Shown in pieces: positions 54,345-63,947 of a stretch of DNA of 64,000 nt. A program made the translations under genes and the position numbers. How positions within the stretch are numbered: the stretch's first letter is position 1; each line of letters opens with the position of its first letter. The notes beneath the pieces are model-generated. The model had not been told where the DNA came from, did not search any database, and saw only the letters and a program-made list of their open reading frames with translations. Source of the DNA: Ectopseudomonas mendocina (GTDB lineage: Bacteria > Pseudomonadota > Gammaproteobacteria > Pseudomonadales > Pseudomonadaceae); the NCBI RefSeq assembly GCF_016008875.1, contig NZ_JADTQG010000002.1:1-64000 (forward strand), read 5' to 3'.

Positions 54345-54361
54345 AGCGCCAGCGGCGCTTC
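54343..54361. terminator. Shared terminator hairpin of convergent genes
   Basis: Arms GAAGCGCC and GGCGCTTC with a 3-base loop. It overlaps the acyltransferase stop codon and touches that of the GGDEF-EAL gene. There is no long T-run. Confidence 0.55.
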
Positions 54362-56510
54362 ATTCATCGCCGCGCGGCAGGGGCAGCCTGCTCCAATCCA
54401 GCTGGGCCGGCACCTGCAACGCGCTGCTGGCCGGCACGCCCGGCGCCACCAGAAAGCCCTGCATGATGGTGCAGTGATGCCGCGTCAGCCATTCGCGCTG
54501 CTCCTGGGTTTCGACGCCTTCGGCGATGACTTCCAGCCCCAGGTGCCGGCCCAGATCGATGATGGTGCTGACCACCGCGGCATCACGCGGTGAATCGAGC
54601 ATGTTGGAGATGAACAGACGGTCGATCTTCAGCGTATCCAGCTCGAAATGACGCAGGTACGCCAGTGACGAGTAGCCGGTGCCAAAGTCGTCGATTGCGA
54701 TCTTCACCCCCAGCTCGCGCAGATGACGCAACTGCGCCTGGGTCAGCTCCAGATCCTGCATCAATGCGCTCTCGGTGACCTCCACCTCCAGCTGGCTGGG
54801 CTTGAGGCCGTGGGCATCGAGCACCCGCTGCAGGTCGGTGACCAGTTGCGGCATGCCGAACTGCACCGGGCTGACGTTGAGACTGAGCACCATGTCCTCG
54901 CCGAACTGCTGCTTGAAGTCCGCCAGTTGCCTGGCGCCTTCGCGGAAGATCCAGTCGCCGACACGGTTGATCAGGCGGGTTTCCTCGAGCAGCGGAATGA
55001 ACACGTTCGGCGCGACGGTACCGGCGACGCGGTGCTGCCAGCGCAGCAGGGCCTCGAACCCCCGCAGGCGGCCGGTTTCCAGCTGGAACTGCGGTTGATA
55101 GACCAGCACGAAATCATCGTTCTCGATGGCGTGGCGCAGGCTCTCCTCGAGCATCAGCCGCGACCGCGCGCGGCCATTCATCTCAGGGGAAAAGAAACGG
55201 TACTGCTGGCGACCGGCGCGCTTGGCCTCATACATCGCCATGTCGGCGGAGCGCAGCAGGCCCTCGACGCTCTGACCGCACTCGGGAAAACAGGCGATGC
55301 CGACGCTGGCGCCCAGGGTGAAGTCCACGCCATCGAGGGTGTGGCGCACCGAGACCAGCTCGATCAGCTTCTCCGCGACCTTGGCCGCGTCCTCGGGATG
55401 GCCGAGGTTGTCCAGCAGCGCGGTGAACTCGTCACCGCCGATGCGCGCCAGGCTGTCATACGGGCGCAGACAGGCCTTGAGCTGCTCACCGACACGACGC
55501 AGCAACTGGTCGCCGACATCGTGGCCGAGCGAGTCGTTGATGCGCTTGAATCCGTCCAGATCGAGATACAGCACCGCGACCCGCTGGCCGCTGCGCTCGA
55601 TACGCGCCAGCGCCGACTCCAGCGCCTGATGAAAACCTCGACGATTGAGCAGGCCAGTCAGCGAATCGGTCACCGCTTGCGACTCCAGCTGCGCATGCAG
55701 GTTGCGCACCACTGACATGTCCAGGGCGATCAGTACCATGGCGCGCTGTTGCCGGGGTAACGGCGAGCACGACAGCGCCACCGGCAGGCAACCGCCCTTG
55801 AACGTTCGCATCATCGCTTCGTGCACGCGGTAAGTCGCATCGCGTTTGAAGTGCCGGTAGAACTCGGACTGCAGCCAGCCACCTTCGCTGGCCGGATTCT
55901 TCAGGAACGACAGCAGGTCGACGCCCTCCAGGTCGCCCACCTCGCCATCGAGCATCTGCGCCATGGCCGGATTGGCGAACTGGATGCGGCCGTCCTCACC
56001 CACCACCAGAATGCCCTCGGCGGCATTGTCCAGCACCGAGGCATTGAAGGCTCGCGCTCGTTCCAGCTGCTGCGACAGTGCCTGCAACTCGCAGCGATTG
56101 TGCTCGTGCTCCAGCAGGCTGTGGATCTTGTGCCGCAGCACACTGGGATCGAAGGGTTTGAGGACGAAATCCACGGCGCCGGAGCTGTAACCGCGCAGTA
56201 CCGCGTCATGAGTCTGGGCGATGGCGGAAACGAAGATGATCGGCGTCAGCCGCGTACGTGGGTTGCCGCGCATCAGCCGAGCGACTTCGAAGCCGTCCAT
56301 ACCCGGCATCTGCACGTCGAGCAGCACCAGCCCGACATCCTCTTCGAGCAGGCAGCGCAGCGCTTCCTCGCCGGAACTGGCGCAGCGCAGTTGCCACTCA
56401 CCATCCTCGAGCAGCGCCTGCATGGCCTCGAGGTTTTCCATACGATCATCGACCACCAGCAGAACCTGCTTGGCGGGTACGGCGGCGTTCTTGCTCTGCG
56501 CCTGGGCCAT
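54360..56510 (-). CDS. Response regulator REC-PAS-GGDEF-EAL
   Basis: 716 residues from the ATG at 56510, which has GGGAG five bases upstream. Order: receiver domain (LLVVDDRMENLEAM, phospho-Asp in VLLDVQMPGMDG near residue 64, Lys in VLKPFD); PAS (about 145-265); GGDEF (about 280-445) with intact GGDEF near 358 and an RPYD inhibitory I-site five residues before it; EAL (about 460-700) with FEALLRW, LSLNVSPV, EVTESAL, IDDFGTGYSSL, LKIDRLF and AEGVET. All residues known to be needed for c-di-GMP synthesis and hydrolysis are present, so it may be bifunctional. It lies 45 bases after the hybrid kinase, its likely input. Confidence 0.94.
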   Translation of the reverse strand: MAQAQSKNAAVPAKQVLLVVDDRMENLEAMQALLEDGEWQLRCASSGEEALRCLLEEDVGLVLLDVQMPGMDGFEVARLMRGNPRTRLTPIIFVSAIAQTHDAVLRGYSSGAVDFVLKPFDPSVLRHKIHSLLEHEHNRCELQALSQQLERARAFNASVLDNAAEGILVVGEDGRIQFANPAMAQMLDGEVGDLEGVDLLSFLKNPASEGGWLQSEFYRHFKRDATYRVHEAMMRTFKGGCLPVALSCSPLPRQQRAMVLIALDMSVVRNLHAQLESQAVTDSLTGLLNRRGFHQALESALARIERSGQRVAVLYLDLDGFKRINDSLGHDVGDQLLRRVGEQLKACLRPYDSLARIGGDEFTALLDNLGHPEDAAKVAEKLIELVSVRHTLDGVDFTLGASVGIACFPECGQSVEGLLRSADMAMYEAKRAGRQQYRFFSPEMNGRARSRLMLEESLRHAIENDDFVLVYQPQFQLETGRLRGFEALLRWQHRVAGTVAPNVFIPLLEETRLINRVGDWIFREGARQLADFKQQFGEDMVLSLNVSPVQFGMPQLVTDLQRVLDAHGLKPSQLEVEVTESALMQDLELTQAQLRHLRELGVKIAIDDFGTGYSSLAYLRHFELDTLKIDRLFISNMLDSPRDAAVVSTIIDLGRHLGLEVIAEGVETQEQREWLTRHHCTIMQGFLVAPGVPASSALQVPAQLDWSRLPLPRGDE

Positions 56511-56555
56511 CGTCACTCCCCTATCCATCTGCCCTTGCACGACTCACTCCCACCA

Positions 56556-59500
56556 TCAGGTTAGTCCATCGTCGGAGGAAGGTAGGGATGGCATCCCCAG
56601 CCAACGCTCCAGCAGCGCCAGCAGCTCATCGCGCTTGATCGGCTTGGCCATGTAATCGTCCGCCCCGGCGGTGATGCACTTCTCCCGGTCACCTTTCATG
56701 GCATGAGCCGTGAGCGCGATGATCGGGATTACGCAGCCATGCTCCTGCTTGAGCAGGCGCGTGGCTGTATAACCATCCATGTTGGGCATGGCCATGTCCA
56801 TCAGGATCAGATCAAAGGGGTCGCGCTGGTAGCTGGCGATGGCCTCGATGCCATCCTTGGCGGAACTGACGCGCAATCCCACTTCATCCAGCAACGCCGT
56901 CAGCGCATAGACGTTACGCACATCGTCATCCACCAGCAGGATGCGTTTGCCCTGCAGCAGGCTGGGCGCATTGGCCGGTTGCGGCGCACGCACGTCACCG
57001 AGGAAGCCCTGCACCGCCTGACACAGCGCGCCGGTGTCATCGCCATGCTTGCGTACCACCACCGCGCTGTAGCGGCGCAGCCGCTGCAGCGTCTGCTGGG
57101 TGACGTCCACCCCCGTGTTGATCACCACACGCATGCCCTGCAATGGTCGCAACTGGTTCAGGCTCTCGAGCAGGGCGAAGCCGTCCTGATCCGGCAGGTC
57201 CAGGTCCACTACCAGCGCAAAGAACGGCCCCTGCGCATAGGCCGCGCGCGCCTGCTCGCCATCGGCGCAGGCGGTGACCTGAAAGCCCAGTTCAGTGAGT
57301 TGCTCGCGGTAGTGCTCGCGCTCCACCTCGACATCTTCCACCAGCAGCAACGCCTGCCCCTGCTGGGCGCCATGCTGCAGGTCGATGAACACCTGCTCCA
57401 GCTCGTCGCGGCCGATAGGCTTGACCAGGTAGCGCGTACCGTCATCGTTCCAGCCAGCCGGCTGCGGGACGCAGGAGATGATATGCACCGGCGTGTGGCG
57501 GTGGGTCGGCTGTGCACGCAGACGACGGAAAAGCTGCCAGCCACTGAGATCGGGGAGCAGGATGTCGAGGATCACCGCGTTGAAGGACTCCTGCTGCAAC
57601 AGCCCGAGGGCCTGCAGCCCCGTGCGGCAGTGCACGCTCGAGAAGCCGTGAGTGTGGGCCTCTTCGGCGATCACGGCGGCGAAATTGACGTCGTCCTCGA
57701 TGATCAGCAGCGGCGGTCCGTCGCCGGCGCGCTGCGGCCCCTCGATCGGCGCCTCGATACTGAGCGAACCGGCCTGAACCGGTAGACGAACCGTGAAGAC
57801 AGCGCCCTGCCCGGGTGCACTCTGCAGGCTGATGTCGCCATCCAGCGCCAGTACCAGTTGACGGGTGATGGCCAACCCCAACCCGGTGCCGCCGAAACGC
57901 CGACTGATGGAGCCGTCGATCTGCTGGAAGGCCTGGAATACCTGTTCATGCTGAGCCGGATCGATGCCAATGCCGGTGTCACGCACACTGAAGCAGAGCA
58001 ACTCGCGCTCGTCCTCCTGACGGCCCTGGCTACTGACACTGAGCGTGACTTCGCCCTGATCGGTGAACTTCAGCGCATTGGACAGCAGGTTGCGCAATAT
58101 CTGATGCAGGCGCACGCGATCGGTGTGGATAACCCGAGGTACGCCGGCCTCCAGCTCGGTGTGCAACCGCAGCCCCTTGAGCTCGGCCATCGGCCGCAGA
58201 CTGGCATCCAGCTCCACCAGCACGTCCTGCATGTTGATCGGCTCGAGTTTGAGCTGCATGCGCCCGGACTCGACCTTGGCCAGGTCGAGCACATCGTTGA
58301 TCAACTGCAATAGATCGCTGCCGGCGCGGTGCACGATATCGGCGTGCTTGGTCTGCTTCTCGGTGAGATTGCCGGCCAGGTTCTGCCGCAGCTGATCGCT
58401 GAGGATCAGGATGCTGTTGAGCGGCGTGCGCAGCTCGTGGGACATATTGGCGAGAAACTCGGATTTATAGCGGTTGGCCAACAACAGTTGCTCGGCCTGC
58501 TCACGCAGTTTCTGCTCGGCGGCCTTGCGCTCGCTGATGTCGATGATCACCGCCTGAACCAGGTTTTCATCGCCGCTGCGAATCGGCGACAGGCCGACTT
58601 CCAGAGGGATCATCCGACCTTCGCGGTGCAGCCCGAACAGTTCGCGATTGCCTCCCATACGGCGCTGCTCGGGCATGGCCTGGTAACCACGACGCAGCGC
58701 CACATGCCCACCGCGCTGTGCGGCTGGCAAGAGCAGTTCCACCGGTTCGCCAAGCAGCATCTGGCGCTCGTAGCCGAACAACAGCTCGGTCTGCCGATTG
58801 ACCATGGCGATGCGCCCCAGACCGTCGACCAGCACAATGGCGTTGGGCGAGGCTTCGACCACCAGACGGAAGCGTTCTTCGGCCACCTTTCGGGCGCGCA
58901 GATCCACCAGATTGATCAGGTAGCTACTGCCCTCGTGCAGCGGATTGAGGCTGATGCTGACCGGAATCGACTCGCCACGTAACGTACGCACGATGCGCTC
59001 GTCGCCCTCGGCCAACTGCTCATGCAGGTCTCTCGGCGATTCGATATTGGGCAGCACCCGCAGTATGGTTTCACCCGGCAACGCATTGAGCGGGCAATCG
59101 AACAGCTCGGCGGCGCTGCGGTTGGCCATTTCGATACGGCCCTTGTCGTCGCACAGCAGAGTCGCCACCGGCAGGCGCTCGACAAGCAGGCGAAAACGTT
59201 CTTCACGCTCCCGCAGCTTGACCGCGTTTTTTTCGCTGAGGTGCAGCTTGCGCTCACGCTGGTAGAGATAGCCGCCGACCAGAAGCGCCAGCAGCACGGT
59301 CGCAGCGAAGCCGGCCCACAACCCCAGGGTACCTGTTCGATCGATCAGATTGCGCTCGTACTCGACCGTGCCGATCACATCCAGGCTCCAGACCCGGCCA
59401 TATAGCGGCAGTTCCAGGTGATCGCGAAACTTCGGTTGCCAGCCGTTGGGCTGGCTTTCACCAGCGAGCAGATCCGTATCCGGCGCTTGCAGGTCCGTCA

Positions 59501-60269
59501 GGACGATATCGAAAAGCCGGGTCTGGGCGCCGAGAATGCCCTCCATCAGGTCATGGCTGCGAAAGGCGCCATGCACCACTCCCAGCAAGGCCTCACGACG
59601 CTGCTCCGCCGTATTGAGGGGCACACCCGGACGGAAGACCGGGAGGAACAGGAGCACGCCCTGCTGCACGTTGACATCGATTTCCTGACGTAGCACCACA
59701 GGCCCGCTCAGGCTCGCCTCGCCACTCTCGATGCTGCGCTCGATGGCGTCCAGGCGAGTCGGCTCGCTGAGCATGTCGAACCCCAGCACGCGCCGGTTTC
59801 GCCAATCCAGGGGGCTCACGTAATCGATCGGCAGGTAGTGTTCGCGCTCTTGCGCCGGGAACATCTGATAGTCGAGCCGCCCGTCGGCCAGCACCTCGGC
59901 GCGAAAATCAGGTAATTGCTCAGCCGTCAGGTAACGCGACCAGGCTACGGCCTGAATACCAGGGTAGCGGTCCTGCAACTGCAGCTGGTCCAGCGCACGC
60001 TGCCATTCAACGGGCGACACGCGGTCGCTGCCGGTCATCAGCCCGGACACGCCACGCAGCGCCATTTCATAGGCCTGCATCCGCGCCACGACCCGCTGGC
60101 CGATATCCTGCGCTTCGAGCTGAAAGCGCTGCTGGCTCTCCTCCCGCTCCCGCTCCTGCAAGACGCTCCATTGCCAGAAGATCAGGCCCCCCAGCCCGAA
60201 CAACAGACTCAAGGCAACCAGTAGCGGTATCCAGGGCCTTGGCGGCCGCTCGACAGCTCTGTCGTCCAT
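56556..60269 (-). CDS. Hybrid histidine kinase CHASE-PAS-PAS-HisKA-HATPase-REC-REC-REC
   Basis: 1237 residues. Two membrane helices (about 13-33 and 313-333) enclose a periplasmic CHASE-type sensor; then PAS near 358 and 465, HisKA with the phospho-His in NMSHELRTPLNS near 608, HATPase near 725-840 (NLLSNALKFTDQGE, DTGIGI, GGTGLGLAI). Three receivers start near 852, 973 and 1108. Receivers 1 and 3 have the full Asp...Lys set (ILDILLPDLSG/YLVKPIG; LMDMAMPNMDG/YMAKPIK). Receiver 2 has VVDLDLPDQDG but VVVRKHG in place of the KP turn, so it may signal differently. No Hpt domain is present. The ATG at 60269 follows GGGAGAG. Confidence 0.93.
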   Translation of the reverse strand: MDDRAVERPPRPWIPLLVALSLLFGLGGLIFWQWSVLQEREREESQQRFQLEAQDIGQRVVARMQAYEMALRGVSGLMTGSDRVSPVEWQRALDQLQLQDRYPGIQAVAWSRYLTAEQLPDFRAEVLADGRLDYQMFPAQEREHYLPIDYVSPLDWRNRRVLGFDMLSEPTRLDAIERSIESGEASLSGPVVLRQEIDVNVQQGVLLFLPVFRPGVPLNTAEQRREALLGVVHGAFRSHDLMEGILGAQTRLFDIVLTDLQAPDTDLLAGESQPNGWQPKFRDHLELPLYGRVWSLDVIGTVEYERNLIDRTGTLGLWAGFAATVLLALLVGGYLYQRERKLHLSEKNAVKLREREERFRLLVERLPVATLLCDDKGRIEMANRSAAELFDCPLNALPGETILRVLPNIESPRDLHEQLAEGDERIVRTLRGESIPVSISLNPLHEGSSYLINLVDLRARKVAEERFRLVVEASPNAIVLVDGLGRIAMVNRQTELLFGYERQMLLGEPVELLLPAAQRGGHVALRRGYQAMPEQRRMGGNRELFGLHREGRMIPLEVGLSPIRSGDENLVQAVIIDISERKAAEQKLREQAEQLLLANRYKSEFLANMSHELRTPLNSILILSDQLRQNLAGNLTEKQTKHADIVHRAGSDLLQLINDVLDLAKVESGRMQLKLEPINMQDVLVELDASLRPMAELKGLRLHTELEAGVPRVIHTDRVRLHQILRNLLSNALKFTDQGEVTLSVSSQGRQEDERELLCFSVRDTGIGIDPAQHEQVFQAFQQIDGSISRRFGGTGLGLAITRQLVLALDGDISLQSAPGQGAVFTVRLPVQAGSLSIEAPIEGPQRAGDGPPLLIIEDDVNFAAVIAEEAHTHGFSSVHCRTGLQALGLLQQESFNAVILDILLPDLSGWQLFRRLRAQPTHRHTPVHIISCVPQPAGWNDDGTRYLVKPIGRDELEQVFIDLQHGAQQGQALLLVEDVEVEREHYREQLTELGFQVTACADGEQARAAYAQGPFFALVVDLDLPDQDGFALLESLNQLRPLQGMRVVINTGVDVTQQTLQRLRRYSAVVVRKHGDDTGALCQAVQGFLGDVRAPQPANAPSLLQGKRILLVDDDVRNVYALTALLDEVGLRVSSAKDGIEAIASYQRDPFDLILMDMAMPNMDGYTATRLLKQEHGCVIPIIALTAHAMKGDREKCITAGADDYMAKPIKRDELLALLERWLGMPSLPSSDDGLT

Positions 60270-60465
60270 TCGCTCTCCCTCGGTCATCCAGAACCAACGC
60301 GCACAGGTCATCCGTGCGTGGGCTGCACTGAACCTTAGCAGGCATTCTAGTCAGGTTTGGAATGGATGGCCTTTGGCCAGAAGGGACTCGACGGGCGGTC
60401 CGGAATATTGGCGAAAACGCCTTCTTTCATGCCGTGTGGCGACGCAGCAGAAGCTAACGGCGGAT

Positions 60466-60492
60466 ATGAAAAAGCCTCCCGTCGGGAGGCTT
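60466..60492 (-). terminator. Terminator of the OmpA-like lipoprotein gene
   Basis: Arms AAGCCTCCC and GGGAGGCTT with a 3-base loop, followed by TTTTTCA on the minus strand, 20 bases after the stop codon. The rest of 60270-60511 holds the hybrid-kinase promoter region; no gene is seen. Confidence 0.88.
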
Positions 60493-60511
60493 CGAGCGAG
60501 ACTGAGCGGCG

Positions 60512-61168
60512 TTACAGCGGACGCAGGTTGATCTCGACGCGACGGTTCTGCGCACGGCCTGCGTCGCTGGCGTTGCTCGCGATCGGCTGGCTCGGGCCGG
60601 CGCCGTATGCGGAGATACGCTGGCCGGGCACACCGTTGCCGGTCAGGTAGTTGGCCACGCTCTGCGCGCGACGTTGCGACAGGCTCTGGTTCAGCTCCTG
60701 CGAACCAGTGCTGTCGGTGTGGCCGACGATGTTCACGCCGTTCTTGTCGAACTCCTTGAACACCAGCACCAGCGAATTGAGAGTCGGGTAGAAGCTGCTG
60801 GAGATATCTGCCGAGTTGCTGGCGAAGGTGATGTTGCCGGGCATGATCAGTTTCAGATCATCGCCATTGCGTTGCACCTGCACGCCCGTGCCCTGCAGGG
60901 TCTGACGCAGCTTGGCTTCCTGGGTATCGACGTAATAGCCATAACCACCGCCGGCGGCGCCACCGACGGCAGCACCGATCAGCGCGCCTTTGGTGCGGTC
61001 CTTCTTGCTCGACGTGGCAGCGCCGATCACCGCTCCGGTCGCAGCGCCGATACCGCCATAGATGCCGGCCTTGCCAGCCTGGCTTTCGCCGGTGTAGGGA
61101 TTGGTGGTGCAGCCAGCCAGCATGGCCATGAGCGCAGTGGCTGCGATCAGATTACGTCTGGTCTTCAT
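60512..61168 (-). CDS. OmpA-family lipoprotein, copy A (YiaD-like)
   Basis: 218 residues. Lipoprotein signal peptide with lipobox AMLAGC-TT (Cys 20). A glycine-zipper region (GGIGAATGAVIGAATS, GALIGAAVGGAAGGGYGYY) comes next, then an OmpA-C peptidoglycan-binding domain (about 105-218) with NITFASNSADI, IVGHTDSTGS, and RRAQSVANYL, ending AQNRRVEINLRPL. It probably tethers the outer membrane to peptidoglycan. It is paired with a paralogue 142 bases upstream. Confidence 0.92.
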   Translation of the reverse strand: MKTRRNLIAATALMAMLAGCTTNPYTGESQAGKAGIYGGIGAATGAVIGAATSSKKDRTKGALIGAAVGGAAGGGYGYYVDTQEAKLRQTLQGTGVQVQRNGDDLKLIMPGNITFASNSADISSSFYPTLNSLVLVFKEFDKNGVNIVGHTDSTGSQELNQSLSQRRAQSVANYLTGNGVPGQRISAYGAGPSQPIASNASDAGRAQNRRVEINLRPL

Positions 61169-61310
61169 AACGTTTCCTTAGGATTTCTTGGTATCGGGCA
61201 GACATGCCACAGCCTTCGAACCGCCAGGGCGCGGCGAAGTTCCGCCCAAGCTTATCAGCCTGAGCGGGTAAGGACTGCGATCTAGAGCAGGTCGGGCCGA
61301 TACGCGTAGG

Positions 61311-61979
61311 TCACTGCACGCCGGGCAACGGCCGCAGTGTGACCTCGACACGACGGTTCTGCGCGCGGCCATCTGTCGTGGCATTGCTCGCCACCGGTTG
61401 ATCCGGCCCCATGCCGCGGGTGCTCAGGCGACTGGGGTCGACACCCTGCGCCAGCAGGTAATCGGCCACGCTCTGTGCGCGGCGTTGCGACAGCGCCATG
61501 TTGTGGCTGTGCGAACCGGTGCTGTCGGTATGCCCGACCACCTCGATGCTGTTCTGGTTGTACTGGCGGAAGGAGTTGGCCAGGTTGTTCAACGGCTGGT
61601 AGAAGCTGCTGGCGATTTGCGCCGAGTCGGTGGCAAAGGTGATGTTGCCGGGCATGATCAGCTGGATCACGTCGCCCTGGCGCTGCACTTCGACGCCCGT
61701 GCCCTGCATGCTGCGACGCAGCTCTTCTTCCTGCTTGTCGGCGTAGTAGCCATAGCCCGCCGCGGCGGCACCCGCCACCGCCGCGCCGATCAGCGCGCCC
61801 TTGCCGCGGTTGTCATGATTGATCAGGGCGCCGGCAGCCGCACCGGCCAACGCACCGATCCCGCCATAGGTGGCGGTGCGATTGGAGCTCGGCGCACTCT
61901 GGTCATACGGATTCTGCGAGGCGCAACCAGTGAGCAGTAACGCAGAGGAGCAAAGGGCAATCAGGGAAAGGCGGAACAT
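61311..61979 (-). CDS. OmpA-family lipoprotein, copy B (YiaD-like)
   Basis: 222 residues, the same design as copy A: lipobox LLTGC-ASQNPYDQS, glycine zipper (YGGIGALAGAAAGALI, GALIGAAVAGAAAAGYGYYAD), and an OmpA-C domain (NITFATDSAQI, VVGHTDSTGSHSHNMALSQR, GRAQNRRVEVTLRPL). From the zipper onward the two copies align without gaps for most of their length, showing duplication. From memory PA0833 is the counterpart of one of them. It is probably transcribed separately from copy A or by read-through. Confidence 0.92.
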   Translation of the reverse strand: MFRLSLIALCSSALLLTGCASQNPYDQSAPSSNRTATYGGIGALAGAAAGALINHDNRGKGALIGAAVAGAAAAGYGYYADKQEEELRRSMQGTGVEVQRQGDVIQLIMPGNITFATDSAQIASSFYQPLNNLANSFRQYNQNSIEVVGHTDSTGSHSHNMALSQRRAQSVADYLLAQGVDPSRLSTRGMGPDQPVASNATTDGRAQNRRVEVTLRPLPGVQ

Positions 61980-62043
61980 GAAGGCATCTCCATGAACGGT
62001 GGATGATGGCCATTTGAGTCAGCGTACCGCCATTAGTGCCCTG

Positions 62044-62691
62044 TCACGCGCGAATAAAGGGGTTCTCGCGCATCTCCTCGCCCAGGCGAGTGTCCGGGCC
62101 GTGGCCGGTAACCACGGTGGCCTCCTCGTCGAGGCTGTACAGACGCTGCTTGATCGAACGCTCGATGGTGGCGTAGTCGCCACCCCACAGATCGGTACGG
62201 CCGATACCGCGACGGAATAGGGTATCGCCGGCGATCAGCAGCTTGGCGTCGGCGAACCAGAAACTCATCGAGCCCGGCGTATGCCCGGGCGTATGCAGGG
62301 CCACGCCGCAGCCGCAGGCCAGCTCCTCGTCATCGGCCAGCCAGCGATCCGGTGCCGGCACCGGCGTATAGGGCACACCGAACATGTTGCACTGCATCTC
62401 CAGGTTGTCCCAGAGGAACTGATCATCCTTGTGCAGATGCAGCGTGGCGCCGGTCTTCTCCTTCATCTGCCCGGACGCGAGAAAATGATCGAGATGGGCA
62501 TGCGTGTGAATGATGCTCACCACCTTCAGACCATGGGCCTCGAGCCGCGCCATGATCAGATCGGGATTACCGCCCGGATCGACCACGATGGCCTTCTTCG
62601 TGATCGGGTCACCGATGATGGTGCAGTTGCACTGCAAAGGCCCGACGGGGAAGGTTTCGCGAATCAGGGCGGGGCGTTCGGCGGTGCTCAT
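62044..62691 (-). CDS. Metallo-beta-lactamase-fold hydrolase (glyoxalase II-like, YcbL type)
   Basis: 215 residues. The metal site HTHAHLDH is near residues 63-70, the third ligand is in LHTPGHTPGS and the bridging Asp in IAGDTLFRRGIGRTDL, with a final metal histidine in VVTGHGPDT. This is the glyoxalase II/YcbL subgroup that hydrolyses thioesters such as S-lactoylglutathione. That would connect loosely with lactate metabolism, but the substrate is not proven. Its ATG overlaps the regulator stop by one base (TGATG), so it is translationally coupled to the AraC gene. Confidence 0.93.
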   Translation of the reverse strand: MSTAERPALIRETFPVGPLQCNCTIIGDPITKKAIVVDPGGNPDLIMARLEAHGLKVVSIIHTHAHLDHFLASGQMKEKTGATLHLHKDDQFLWDNLEMQCNMFGVPYTPVPAPDRWLADDEELACGCGVALHTPGHTPGSMSFWFADAKLLIAGDTLFRRGIGRTDLWGGDYATIERSIKQRLYSLDEEATVVTGHGPDTRLGEEMRENPFIRA

Positions 62692-63710
62692 CAGGAAACC
62701 TCGTTGCGGTAGTCGCCGGGCAGTTTACCGGTCCATTTGCGGAATGCACGGCGGAAATTGGACGGGTCGCTGAAGCCCAGTAAATGAGCGATTTCATAAA
62801 GCGGCAAGTGCGTGGTGGTCAGGTACTGCAGAGCCAGACGCTTGCGCACGTCGTCGAGCACCTGCTGATAGCTGGTGCCCATCTGCGCCAGATGCCGGCG
62901 CAGGCTACGGCCGCTGGTGTGCAGGGCGCTCGCGGCGCTTTCCAGGTCGGGAAAGTCACCCGGGCGCGTCAACAACAGGCGGCGCAGTCGCGTAAGCAGG
63001 CCATCCCGCACATCGAGACTGGCCAGCAGCGCTTCGCACTGTTGCTCGCACATTAACACCGTGGCCGGGTTGGCCAGCGCCATGGGGCGCTGCAGATAGT
63101 GCCGAGGCACGCGCAGCCAGTTGTAAGGCTGTTCGAACTGCGCCGCCACGCCGAACACCTCGACATAGCGCTGGGCGTATTCGGGCGCCGAATGCGCAAA
63201 ACCGACGGCCAGGCCCTGCAGTTCTTCACCCAGGAGAAAACGCGCGATGGTGTGGATGCTGGTCAGCAGGCCCTCGGCGGTAAAACGCGACTGCGGCCCC
63301 GCAGGAAAGGTCTCCACGGCGCGCAACTGCATGTCCTCTCCCTGCTCCACCAGCTCCAGTTCGAATGACAGACCGAGCACCCGATAGTACTTGAGGGCGA
63401 ACTGCAGCGCTTTGCCCAGATTGGCGCTGGACAGCACCGCGTAACCGAGAATGCCGTGGGTGGAAACGTTAAGGCGCTGGCCCAGCAACAGCCCCAGCGC
63501 CGGCTCACCGCAACGCTCCAGCGCGGCCTGGGTCAGCAGATGAAAGTCGAGAAAGGACAACCGCGCATTGGGGCTACCGAGCACTTGCGGGCGTACCCGC
63601 GCAGCGGCAAACAGCTCGGCACGGGCCAGGCCAAGCTCCTCGGCGAGCGCCAGCAGCGCCTCGGCGTAGGCCACTGGAACCAGTTCGGCAGTGAAGAGGG
63701 TTTGCTTCAT
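62691..63710 (-). CDS. AraC-family regulator, OruR-like
   Basis: 339 residues. The N-terminal ligand/dimer domain is of the Arabinose_bd type (GLLLGQRLNVSTHGILGYA; LGKALQFALKYYRVL). The C-terminal HTH_18 domain (about 235-335) includes SGRSLRRHLAQMGTSYQQVL and the family signature IAHLLGFSDPSNFRRAFRKWTG. From memory PA0831 (oruR, ornithine utilisation) lies in the same place beside the MBL hydrolase and OmpA lipoproteins, so it is an OruR orthologue candidate. The ATG at 63710 (MKQTLFTAEL) is chosen by homology. Confidence 0.88.
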   Translation of the reverse strand: MKQTLFTAELVPVAYAEALLALAEELGLARAELFAAARVRPQVLGSPNARLSFLDFHLLTQAALERCGEPALGLLLGQRLNVSTHGILGYAVLSSANLGKALQFALKYYRVLGLSFELELVEQGEDMQLRAVETFPAGPQSRFTAEGLLTSIHTIARFLLGEELQGLAVGFAHSAPEYAQRYVEVFGVAAQFEQPYNWLRVPRHYLQRPMALANPATVLMCEQQCEALLASLDVRDGLLTRLRRLLLTRPGDFPDLESAASALHTSGRSLRRHLAQMGTSYQQVLDDVRKRLALQYLTTTHLPLYEIAHLLGFSDPSNFRRAFRKWTGKLPGDYRNEVS

Positions 63711-63947
63711 GGGCTTGTTGTTCTGGCGGCTGGCCGCAAATGACCCGTTATTCGAAGACCTTAACCTTGTCCACGACGCTCCGACAACCCCGCTCATCGA
63801 GCAGCGAATGCCACCACGACTTTTTGCCTGGCCTGCAAAAGCTCTCTGAAGGTTCCAGTAATCGGGGTTCCGGTTTCAGCCGCAGCGGCCGGATCAGCTG
63901 CCTACCAAACCCCCAAACTTTTCTCCGACAGCAGCAAGTGGCCAGAT

